Shown piece after piece: positions 57,988 to 64,000 of a stretch of DNA of 64,000 nucleotides. The position numbers and the translations under genes were made by a program. Origin of the DNA: Saprospiraceae bacterium (GTDB lineage: Bacteria; Bacteroidota; Bacteroidia; Chitinophagales; Saprospiraceae); assembly GCA_016717105.1 (NCBI GenBank), contig JADKGF010000013.1, forward strand, positions 1 to 64,000, in the 5' to 3' direction. Position 1 is the stretch's first letter, and each line of letters opens with the position of its first letter. The notes under the pieces were generated by a model. It worked only from the letters and a program-made list of their open reading frames with translations, did not search any database and was not told the origin of the DNA.

Positions 57988-58459
57988 AGATCTAGGGTTA
58001 AAATTAAGACCGACAAAAAAATAAGGAAATGGTATATAGATCTCATCAAACCCGTTTTTATGCTATTTTTTTGTCGTTAATACCCGGCAAGCCCAGCAAA
58101 TACTAAGCCCGGAACGGAGCATCAAATTAAAATCCTATAATTGTTAGTTCCTGAGCGGATATAGAAAATAAAAGTGTAGAATTATTAGTTGCCGAAAGGA
58201 GCAGGATATCTTTATTCTTTTTTTTCTAGTTCCTAAAAGGAATTAATCATAAAAATTGTATTTTAAGATGCTCCTGACCGGACTCATACAATTTTGAATG
58301 AATCATATAGCTAATCCATCAGGATATACCTAAAAAACAATATTTAACACTTCTCCCTATAAGGAGCTAAGACAATACCAAACAATATTTGATGCTCCGT
58401 TTAGGAGTAGAATATAATTTTGTTCTTTTGATAGCAATCAAGGTGCGTGATGTTTGCCG
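57988..58459. repeat. Palindrome-array element, copy 1 (8 units at about 41-bp pitch)
   Basis: The element opens with AGATCTAGGGTTAAAATTAAG and a leader hairpin (GACAAAAAAATA at 58012-58023 pairing with TATTTTTTTGTC at 58064-58075). Eight short palindromes then begin at about 58107, 58148, 58189, 58230, 58271, 58312, 58353 and 58395. Each is a 13-14-bp inverted repeat near CTCC-N5-GGAG, followed by about 28 bp of A+T-rich sequence. The element closes with GGTGCGTGATGTTTGCCG. A second copy lies at 61677-62149. No protein is encoded. Confidence 0.75.
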
Positions 58460-58494
58460 TTATATGTTCCACTTAATGATGATAACAGTAGATC

Positions 58495-58561
58495 ATTTTT
58501 TTAGTACAAATGCTAAAAAAAGCGAAAGTTGATATATATTTGTGACGGAGATGAATAAGTT
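58495..58561 (+). promoter_or_regulatory. 67-bp promoter-bearing repeat, copy 2
   Basis: This is the second copy of the repeat at 55419-55485, again with TATATTTG (58535-58542) and GCTAAAAAAAGC. It lies 45 bases before cassette gene C. The array element copy 1 ends only 35 bases upstream, so array and promoter may have moved together. Confidence 0.55.
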
Positions 58562-58606
58562 GTGACACTTAAAGACGATTTTCAACAACACCAAAATTAA
58601 GAAAGT

Positions 58607-59215
58607 ATGTTTGGACTATTTAAAAAGAAACTCCCTCATTGTGACGAACTTTTCATTAAGTATTTAAGTCCTTGGTATAACGAAGACGACAGGCCGAAAA
58701 TGACAAGACCTGATATGTACCAAATTGCGGCATTTGAAGGACAACCTCTTGACTTGGACGATTTACAATATTTGATGCCTGAATACTTAGAACAAGTAAA
58801 AGCAATTATAAATGATACAATGACGAACGCAGCTCTTGAAGACTTTTCCTTAATTTATAAATCCGACACCATTAGTTTTGAATTTTTGGATGGAGTCGAC
58901 ACATACTATGACAGAGTAAAAATCACTGAACTCATAAAAGATAGTGACCCCAAAGACTTTTCAAACCCTTACTTGGTTACAGTCTGTGAATTTGGTGTTT
59001 TACTCGGACAACTTTTCAGAAAAATCGAGGGTTACGATTGGCTCTATTCACATCCATATTACCATTCAATAATAGTTCATAAAGAAACTGGGATGGGTAT
59101 TACAGTTTTTGATTGGGCTGTGAAAAAATTTAGTGAATATGGAGTCGACGATGGATATGTAGCAAAATTTCATGCTGCAATTGAAGAAGTAAATAGCCGT
59201 TTGAATGCTTACTAA
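58607..59215 (+). CDS. Cassette gene C: hypothetical cytoplasmic protein
   Basis: The 202-residue protein starts MFGLFKKKLPHCDELFIKYL and is rich in Asp, Tyr and Phe, without signal peptide or membrane helix. Notable segments are AFEGQPLDLDDLQYLMPEYL and the late YYHSIIVHKETGMGITVFDW. I do not recognise the family. Its position between a promoter repeat and an attC-like site, and its codon use, support a real cassette gene. Confidence 0.6.
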   Translation: MFGLFKKKLPHCDELFIKYLSPWYNEDDRPKMTRPDMYQIAAFEGQPLDLDDLQYLMPEYLEQVKAIINDTMTNAALEDFSLIYKSDTISFEFLDGVDTYYDRVKITELIKDSDPKDFSNPYLVTVCEFGVLLGQLFRKIEGYDWLYSHPYYHSIIVHKETGMGITVFDWAVKKFSEYGVDDGYVAKFHAAIEEVNSRLNAY

Positions 59216-59241
59216 ATCGAAAATGAGTAAAAAAAGCGGCC

Positions 59242-59321
59242 GCATAACAATGGCTATGATAATAGATTCGCTATCGCTTCAACCAACACATAGCCTAGCC
59301 GTTCTAGGGCGTTCGTTATAC
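59242..59321 (+). repeat. attC-like recombination site 2
   Basis: GCATAAC (59242-59248) and GTTATAC (59315-59321) bound an 80-bp imperfect inverted repeat. GGCTATG near the left end pairs with CATAGCC near 59289-59295. An extra unpaired stretch of about 19 bases lies on the right arm. It follows cassette gene C by 26 bases. Confidence 0.55.
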
Positions 59322-59336
59322 CGCATAAATTGAAAA

Positions 59337-60228
59337 ATGAAAAACAGAAATCCAATCATATCATTTTTACTTTCACTATTCTTTTCAGGGCTTGGGCAAG
59401 TATATAATGGAGAAATAATGAAAGGAATATTATTAGCTATCTTAATATTTCCTATTTATATCCTAATAGGTCTGACTGGGTTGGTTTCATCATTTAACGG
59501 AATGATATTAATCTGTTCAGTAATAATAATCTACAAACTGATAGTTTCAATAGAAGCATACCGAAGATCAAAATCTTTGAATCCATACGAACTTGGGCCA
59601 ATAAATCATATTAGCAAATATATGCTTTTCATTCTTTTGGATTTGTTTGCCAAACTGGATTGGTGTAAGTGCAGGAAGAGTGATAATAGGCTATGAATCA
59701 TTTGAAATTCCAACGCCTTCAATGGAACCAACAATTAATGTAGGTGACAGAATAATGGCTATAAGAATCAATTCTAAAAATATTGAAACAGGAGATGTAG
59801 TAACTTTCGCAAAAGAAGATGGTCAAAAATACTTAAGCAGGGTAATTGGGCTTCCTGGAGATAGCATTGAAATAATTAACGACAGAGCTTCAATTAATGG
59901 GAAACTCGAAGAATGGAAAGAAAATGGAAGTACCACGAAAGATCAAATAGAGTATCAGAAGTATAAATGTAAACTACCTAATGGTAAGGAATTTGGAACT
60001 CTCAAAATGTTAAGTTTCAACGGCACAGAAATTACACCCCAAGAAATATCAAACAAAGAACTAATAATCGTTCCAAAAGATCGAATGTTTGTTTTGGGAG
60101 ATAATAGAAATAATTCTATGGATAGTAGAATGTACGGAACTATACCAGTTCAAAACCTTGAGAAAAAGGTGCATTATGTTTGGTGGAGTAATAACAAATT
60201 AAGAATAGGAGAATTATTAAATGAATAA
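59337..60228 (+). CDS. Cassette gene D: S26-type signal peptidase with membrane N-terminus, one frameshift
   Basis: The first frame (59337-59696) encodes a membrane part (NPIISFLLSLFFSGLGQVYN and further helices). The second (from about 59665 to 60228) encodes the peptidase. Together they give about 295 residues once one base is corrected near 59665. Type I signal peptidase boxes are IPTPSMEPTINVGDRI with the catalytic Ser, YLSRVIGLPGDSIEI, and VLGDNRNNSMDSRMYG. The usual general-base Lys just before RVIGLPGD is Ser here, so activity is uncertain. It is flanked by attC-like sites 2 and 3, an accessory copy and not the housekeeping lepB. Confidence 0.65.
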
Positions 60229-60237
60229 AAATACAAT

Positions 60238-60304
60238 GTATAACAATGCACTGGATGTACAGACCTGCTATCGGTCGTCCACCGCCAGTGCCCAGACGTT
60301 GGTA
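60238..60304 (+). repeat. attC-like recombination site 3
   Basis: GTATAAC (60238-60244) opens a 67-bp imperfect inverted repeat. GCACTGG pairs with CCAGTGC, and the site closes with GTTGGTA, where only AAC/GTT pairs with the left box. It begins ten bases after the stop of cassette gene D. Confidence 0.55.
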
Positions 60305-60337
60305 GCATTTTAAAAAAAGACAACGATACAGAAAGAT

Positions 60338-60832
60338 ATGAGTTATGACCCAACAATAGATTACAGCCAAATGGACTTATCGATTGATAAAAATCTGGCA
60401 TATTGGAAGTTTAGTGAACTGATTAAAAATTTGATTACATTGTCTAGTGACGCTCCAAGACAGCTAGAATTAATTGGATACGGTGCTGTTGCTGATGAAA
60501 TGGCTATAGACTTTGATACATATTATACTTTATCTTATCAATCATACTTAGATTTTAAAGTATTAACGATTGACCAAAAAATCGAATTCGACGAACTTGA
60601 CAAATATTTAGAAGATAGAAGTGGTGATAGAAATCCTGATTTCTGGGACGATTTTAAATTAGATATAAACCCAGATTGGAATTGGGTTAGGTTAAAAGCA
60701 AAAAGCATTTTGAGATTGTTGAAAATGGACGCTTTATCAATTGATTTTGATAGAACTGAAAAGTTTGATAACTATGGAAATTTAACTATGCAGACAACAA
60801 AAACAAGATTAATAAAGAAAAACACCAGTTAA
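60338..60832 (+). CDS. Cassette gene E: hypothetical acidic protein
   Basis: The 164-residue soluble protein is very rich in Asp and Leu (MSYDPTIDYSQMDLSIDKNL; YLEDRSGDRNPDFWDDFKLD). It is predicted helical with Trp-containing turns. There is no signal peptide and no known family that I recognise. It starts 34 bases after attC-like site 3. No clear site follows it. Confidence 0.55.
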   Translation: MSYDPTIDYSQMDLSIDKNLAYWKFSELIKNLITLSSDAPRQLELIGYGAVADEMAIDFDTYYTLSYQSYLDFKVLTIDQKIEFDELDKYLEDRSGDRNPDFWDDFKLDINPDWNWVRLKAKSILRLLKMDALSIDFDRTEKFDNYGNLTMQTTKTRLIKKNTS

Positions 60833-60998
60833 CACGCGGTATATAAAATTGCTAGGCAGTAGGTTATTAAAGGTTTGTAGTCTGCTTTCACTTTTGTGTA
60901 ACTTGACTGGAAATCGCCCGAAATCGGCAATTTTTCATATCGCCAAAACTTTATGTGCAATTTGTGCTTTAACATTTTAGTAAACCCATAAATTCGTT

Positions 60999-61445
60999 AT
61001 GAAAAAACATTGTTTATTTTCGCTATTTGCTCTGACAATCTTTGTGAGTTGCAATGAAATTTCCAAGAAAGCAGAATTTTATTCACATTTTTATACTATA
61101 AATTCATGTACTAAAATAATTATCGAACAGCAAAAAAAGATTGATGCTGAATTTGGCGAGACATTTATAGCTAATGGTAACTTATACGAAGCAAAAACTA
61201 CTGAACAATTAAAAATGTTTAGAAATTTATACAAAAATGCAGAAAAGACAGATTACTGTTGTTGTCCTGAAGAGAATTACATTATATCATTTTATAGTTC
61301 TAAAGATCAATTTGATTCATATGCAGTAGATACAATTGAGTTCAAAGATAAAATAAGAATTTATGAACGAGATTTTCAATATTCATTCATAATTGACAAA
61401 ACATTGTGGAATAATTTTTTAAATAAAACGAATATAAAACAATAA
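60999..61445 (+). CDS. Cassette gene F: small lipoprotein of unknown function
   Basis: The 148-residue protein has a lipoprotein signal (MKKHCLFSLFALTIFVSC) with lipobox FVSC. The soluble domain has a CCCPEENYIISF segment with three adjacent Cys. The function is unknown. It lies 166 bases after gene E, with a decayed REP-like hairpin between them. Confidence 0.6.
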   Translation: MKKHCLFSLFALTIFVSCNEISKKAEFYSHFYTINSCTKIIIEQQKKIDAEFGETFIANGNLYEAKTTEQLKMFRNLYKNAEKTDYCCCPEENYIISFYSSKDQFDSYAVDTIEFKDKIRIYERDFQYSFIIDKTLWNNFLNKTNIKQ

Positions 61446-61550
61446 ACTGCACCATTCGCCTTTTGATACAAGTTTTGGCGTAGAATTGTAAGGGTTTTGC
61501 TATTCTAAGACAACACAAAAGGCAGACCAACTCCGTACCTGCTTGGTAGG

Positions 61551-61661
61551 AGCTCCCTATCAACTCCCTATCAACTCCCACCACTTTCCCACCACGTTCC
61601 CAACATACTCCCACTGAGTTCCACGAATTCCCAGTGAGTTCCCACGAGATCCCACTGGAGC
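61551..61661. repeat. Short-period degenerate tandem repeat (about 10-11 bp)
   Basis: About ten units built on TTCCCA or CTCCCA recur every 10-11 bases, for example AACTCCCACC, CTTTCCCACC, CGTTCCCAAC and TGAGTTCCCACG. On the other strand the unit reads TGGGAACT. The run is enclosed by GCTCC at the left and GGAGC at the right. No product is proposed. Confidence 0.6.
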
Positions 61662-61676
61662 AATTTTTCAAGCAAA

Positions 61677-62149
61677 AGATCTAGGGTTAAAATTAAGACT
61701 GACAAAAGAATAAGAACATGATGTATAGATCTCATCAAACCCATTTTTTTATGCTATTTTTTTGTCGTTAATACCCGGCAAGCCCAGCAAATACTAAGCC
61801 CAGAACGGAGCAAGCTATCAAAATCCTATAAAAGTGTACTCCGGAACGGAGCAAGCCAACAAAATTGTATAATTTGTATCTCCCGAACGGAGGATACCTT
61901 CAAAAGTCTTTTTTTTGCATCTCCTTTGTGGAGGAAGCCTTCAAATAACATTTTTACTTTGCTCCGTTTGGGAGCATGTGGATCAAATAGATTGGAAGCT
62001 AGCTCCTAAACGGGAGAAGCTTCCAAACAAAATTTACTATGGCATCCGTTCTGGAGCACAATGTTATCAAAATAATATTTGATGTTCCGTTTAGGGCTAA
62101 AATATAATTTTGTTAATGTAATATCAATCAAGGTGCGTGTTGTTTGCCG
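61677..62149. repeat. Palindrome-array element, copy 2 (8 units at exactly 41-bp pitch)
   Basis: It has the same leader as copy 1 (AGATCTAGGGTTAAAATTAAG, then a GACAAAAGAATA/TATTTTTTTGTC hairpin). Palindromes begin at 61798, 61839, 61880, 61921, 61962, 62003, 62044 and 62085, every step exactly 41 bp. Examples are CTCCGGAACGGAG, CTCCTTTGTGGAG and CTCCTAAACGGGAG. It ends with GGTGCGTGTTGTTTGCCG. The length is 473 bp against 472 in copy 1. Confidence 0.8.
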
Positions 62150-62290
62150 ATGATTTTTTTAGTAGGAAGTACAGGTTATTGTTCCTTAGTAAGGGATCAA
62201 TTAATAGAAAAGTCTGTTAAAGAACAAATGACGAATATTTGGAGTAGATGTTCAAAATTCAAAATGAAAGAAAAAGCTGATAACAAGTGA
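62150..62290 (+). CDS. 46-codon frame between array copy 2 and attC-like site 4
   Basis: A frame from ATG at 62150, the base just after the array element, reads MIFLVGSTGYCSLVRDQLIE and ends KEKADNK at TGA 62288-62290, inside the attC-like site. The charged C-terminal half looks like genuine protein end sequence. Either it is a very small gene or, more likely, the 3' remnant of a cassette gene whose front was replaced by the array element. Confidence 0.35.
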   Translation: MIFLVGSTGYCSLVRDQLIEKSVKEQMTNIWSRCSKFKMKEKADNK

Positions 62291-62345
62291 TATGAGAACA
62301 GTCTTGCTAACGCTTTGTCCGTTCTATATCACAGAACCGTTATAC
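62278..62345 (+). repeat. attC-like recombination site 4
   Basis: This is the best-formed of the four. TGATAAC (62278-62284) and GTTATAC (62339-62345) bound a 68-bp site. ATAAC pairs with GTTAT, GTGATAT with ATATCAC, and AGAAC with GTTCT, with unpaired spacers between. Confidence 0.7.
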
Positions 62346-62380
62346 CCAAGCAAAAAATATATTGAACTTTAAAAGAAAGA

Positions 62381-63131
62381 ATGGGACTTGACACTAAAAT
62401 ATATTTAAATCATTCACTTAACTTTCCCGAGAATACTGATGAAGTTATAAAAATATTAACGAATATTTGGGATGGCAAGACTGAAGTTGTTAAATCACTT
62501 GAAATAAAAGAAAATGAATTAATATCTAACTCAATTGAATATAAAATATTGATTTGTCCTAAATTAATAGAATTTGAATATCCAAAATTTAAACAAATAA
62601 GTTTGAGAACTAATTTTAAATTTTCAGGGGATATAATATTGTATGCAAAAAACAATATGTATTACCCCAGTTGGAATTGGAAGAAATGCAACTAATATGA
62701 TAACTGAATTTATGGATGAACCTTTTAGTATTTATTTAGATGAACCAGTAAGATTCAGCGAACAAAAGAAGACTTGGAATCTGTTTAAATCATTTTTAAA
62801 AAGCTTTACTGAACCCATTGAAGGTAACATACATCTGTATATTAACGATGGTCAGTTTCAAGGTGTTGAAGACTTAGCATATGAAGGTGCCAATGTTGAA
62901 GAAATGATAGAAAAGGCAAAAGGAATTGTTAAGCCGTGTACATCAAAAGCGCAATTTATAGAAGAACATACATCGTTATTAAATGAAAGAACTTACATAA
63001 ATGGTGATATTTGGTTTTATAAAGATTGTGGTCTCATGAAATACGTTGACAGCAAAAATGTGGAAAACATTTCACAAATTTGCAAATATGAGTACAAAAA
63101 GAACGAGAAAAGTATTCTCAGAGAGCTTTAA
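62381..63131 (+). pseudogene. Cassette gene G: hypothetical protein, frameshifted and cut by IS3 element
   Basis: The frame 62381-62695 (MGLDTKIYLNHSLNFPENTD) continues in another frame from about 62690 (NMITEFMDEPFSIYLDEPVR) to 63131; one extra base near 62685 separates them. The joined protein is about 215 residues, soluble, with a long helical part (EDLAYEGANVEEMIEKAKGI), family unknown. After WFYKDCG (about 63026) the sequence becomes the end of the insertion element, so the last codons to 63131 are foreign. It begins 35 bases after attC-like site 4. Confidence 0.5.
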
Positions 63132-63438
63132 GAAGCACAAAGTCGAATTAATAGAGAGTGGCAAATTGACCACTGGATCTGTTGCGGCACAGTTTGATGT
63201 GAGTTATACAGCAGTATACCAATGGGTTAAAAAATACGGTAAGCTCACGCCACCAGATAAGATCGTGATAGAAAGTGATAGTGATTATCTGAAAGTTGTG
63301 GAATTGCAAAAAGAGAAGTCAAATCTGGAGCGGATTGTTGGCAAGCAACAAATTAGAATAGACTATTATGAGACATTAATAGAAATGATAAAGGAACATT
63401 ATCAAGATGATATTGAGAAGAAGTTTTTAAAAAAGTGA
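63088..63438 (+). CDS. IS3-family transposase OrfA (helix-turn-helix)
   Basis: The 116-residue DNA-binding subunit begins MSTKRTRKVFSESFKKHKVE. It has a helix-turn-helix (TTGSVAAQFDVSYTAVYQWV) and a leucine-zipper-like coiled coil (ELQKEKSNLERIVGKQQIRI), both normal for IS3 OrfA. ATG 63088 is chosen over 63046 because it matches the usual start. Its end overlaps OrfB at an A6G slippery sequence (63429-63435). Confidence 0.85.
   Translation: MSTKRTRKVFSESFKKHKVELIESGKLTTGSVAAQFDVSYTAVYQWVKKYGKLTPPDKIVIESDSDYLKVVELQKEKSNLERIVGKQQIRIDYYETLIEMIKEHYQDDIEKKFLKK
63429..63435 (+). promoter_or_regulatory. Programmed -1 frameshift site (AAAAAAG)
   Basis: The heptamer A-AAA-AAG sits in the right phase at the end of OrfA, directly before its TGA stop. 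Slipping back one base reads on as GTG ATC ACT into OrfB, giving the fused OrfAB transposase typical of IS3 elements. Confidence 0.75.
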
Positions 63439-64000
63439 TCACTCGTCTGCATAGTAATAAAACGCCGTATAGCATGGAAACAGTTTATAGAGAACTAGGG
63501 CTGAGTAGGCAAGCCCTACATCAACAGTGTAGACGAGATATGGGTCAACAAACGCACCACAAACATCTTTTCGAAATAGTCAAAGAATGGAGAATGAAAC
63601 ATCCACGAATGGGGAGTCGTTCGTTGTATTACAGTATAAAAAACATAGGAGGTATTGACCTTGGCATGGGAGTTAATAAATTTGAACAACTCATGAGTAC
63701 TTCAGGTATGACGATCAAACCTTTGCGATCAAGGATAGTAAAGACAAGTGATGGAAAAGGGAAAGGGCACTATCCAAACCTGGCAAATGGCCTGATTTTA
63801 AACAATGTGAATCAACTCATTGTAGGGGATATTACTTACTACGATATTATTGACGATCAGTGGAGTTACATATTCACATTAAAGGATATTTATTCACAAA
63901 GAATACTAGGCTTGGTACCATCTTTGAGCATGGAAGCTTCCTTTGCCTCTCAGTGTTTAGAGCAGGCATTTGCACAACGTAAAGATGTGGGCTTAGGTGG
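63435..64000 (+). CDS. IS3-family transposase OrfB (integrase core), partial
   Basis: The frame starts VITRLHSNKTPYSMETVYRE, contains HPRMGSRSLYYSIKNIGGID, then the DDE/rve core with QLIVGDITYYDIIDDQWSYI (first catalytic Asp) and FTLKDIYSQRILGLV (next conserved Asp region). It runs off the window after the segment QAFAQRKDVGLGG, before the final Glu. It would be made mainly as an OrfAB fusion through the slippery site. Confidence 0.85.
   Translation, partial: MITRLHSNKTPYSMETVYRELGLSRQALHQQCRRDMGQQTHHKHLFEIVKEWRMKHPRMGSRSLYYSIKNIGGIDLGMGVNKFEQLMSTSGMTIKPLRSRIVKTSDGKGKGHYPNLANGLILNNVNQLIVGDITYYDIIDDQWSYIFTLKDIYSQRILGLVPSLSMEASFASQCLEQAFAQRKDVGLG

Larger units (their letters stand above)
63027..64000 (+). 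mobile_element. IS3-family insertion sequence, left part (runs off window)
   Basis: It contains the two overlapping transposase frames of the IS3 family with their frameshift signal. The left end is not certain. TGTGG at 63027-63031, where the cassette protein loses sense, is the most likely boundary. The right end and any target duplication lie beyond the window. Confidence 0.7.

Noticed and set aside
58107..58408. CRISPR array reading of the 41-bp periodic palindromes
   Set aside because: The repeated unit is only 13 bp and varies from unit to unit. The intervening 28-bp parts are related between the two copies and A+T-rich instead of unique, and no cas gene is in the window.
57889..58470. 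A fifth attC-like site split by array copy 1 (ATAAC at 57902, GTTATATG at 58459)
   Set aside because: Beyond the ATAAC/GTTAT boxes the arms do not pair.
60832..60875. attC-like site after cassette gene E (GTTAACACGCGG to GGTTATTA)
   Set aside because: It is too short and has no inner stem.

Overview
The window looks like the chromosome of an uncultured Bacteroidota bacterium, most likely of the Saprospiraceae or a close relative. The evidence is its A+T-rich coding style, promoters of the Bacteroidota type (TTTG, about 20 bases, TAnnTTTG) instead of E. coli -35/-10 boxes, type IX secretion C-terminal domains (type A sorting and CHU_C), a giant HYR-repeat surface protein, a carboxypeptidase-like TonB receptor, and short intergenic gaps without strong Shine-Dalgarno motifs. 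No rRNA or tRNA gene was seen.

Layout. Bases 1-7,440 are a badly broken stretch: remnants of lspA, a secreted subtilisin-like protease, a small lipoprotein, a possible small RNA with its own promoter and terminator, and the 5' end of a giant adhesin gene. An IS1380-type element (4313-5988, 5-bp target duplication) interrupts that gene. The adhesin continues to 22,909. It carries more than 25 HYR-like repeats, including a tandemly duplicated block of eight repeats, followed by lamin-tail-like, P-domain-like, dockerin, cohesin-like and type IX sorting modules. Bases 23-55 kb are ordinary core genome: a YidE/YbjL-type transporter, GNAT, porin, rhomboid, rlmH, a Nudix-type regulator, class I ribonucleotide reductase (nrdB-nrdA), a TonB receptor, rpsP, a CHU_C surface protein, a nucleotidyltransferase, a PIG-L deacetylase/small membrane protein/sodium symporter operon, a compact ligD-ku-endonuclease NHEJ operon, an ABC-F ATPase, SUI1 and a serine hydrolase.

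Bases 55.1-64.0 kb are accessory DNA. All genes there lie on the + strand, are mostly unrecognised, and are punctuated by at least four attC-like sites. This is the pattern of an integron cassette cluster without an integrase in view (a CALIN). Two diverged copies of a 472/473-bp element are embedded in it. Each has a conserved leader hairpin and eight palindromes (CTCC-N5-GGAG) at an almost exact 41-bp pitch. A 67-bp promoter-bearing repeat precedes two of the cassette genes. The window ends inside an IS3-family element that has cut off the last cassette gene.

A caveat runs through the annotation. Single-base frameshifts are scattered over the window, very dense in the first 7.4 kb and sparse later, and include one in nrdA. 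Several look like a missing A in a run of A. Part of the apparent gene decay may therefore be consensus error. All product names come from reading motifs; no database search was run.
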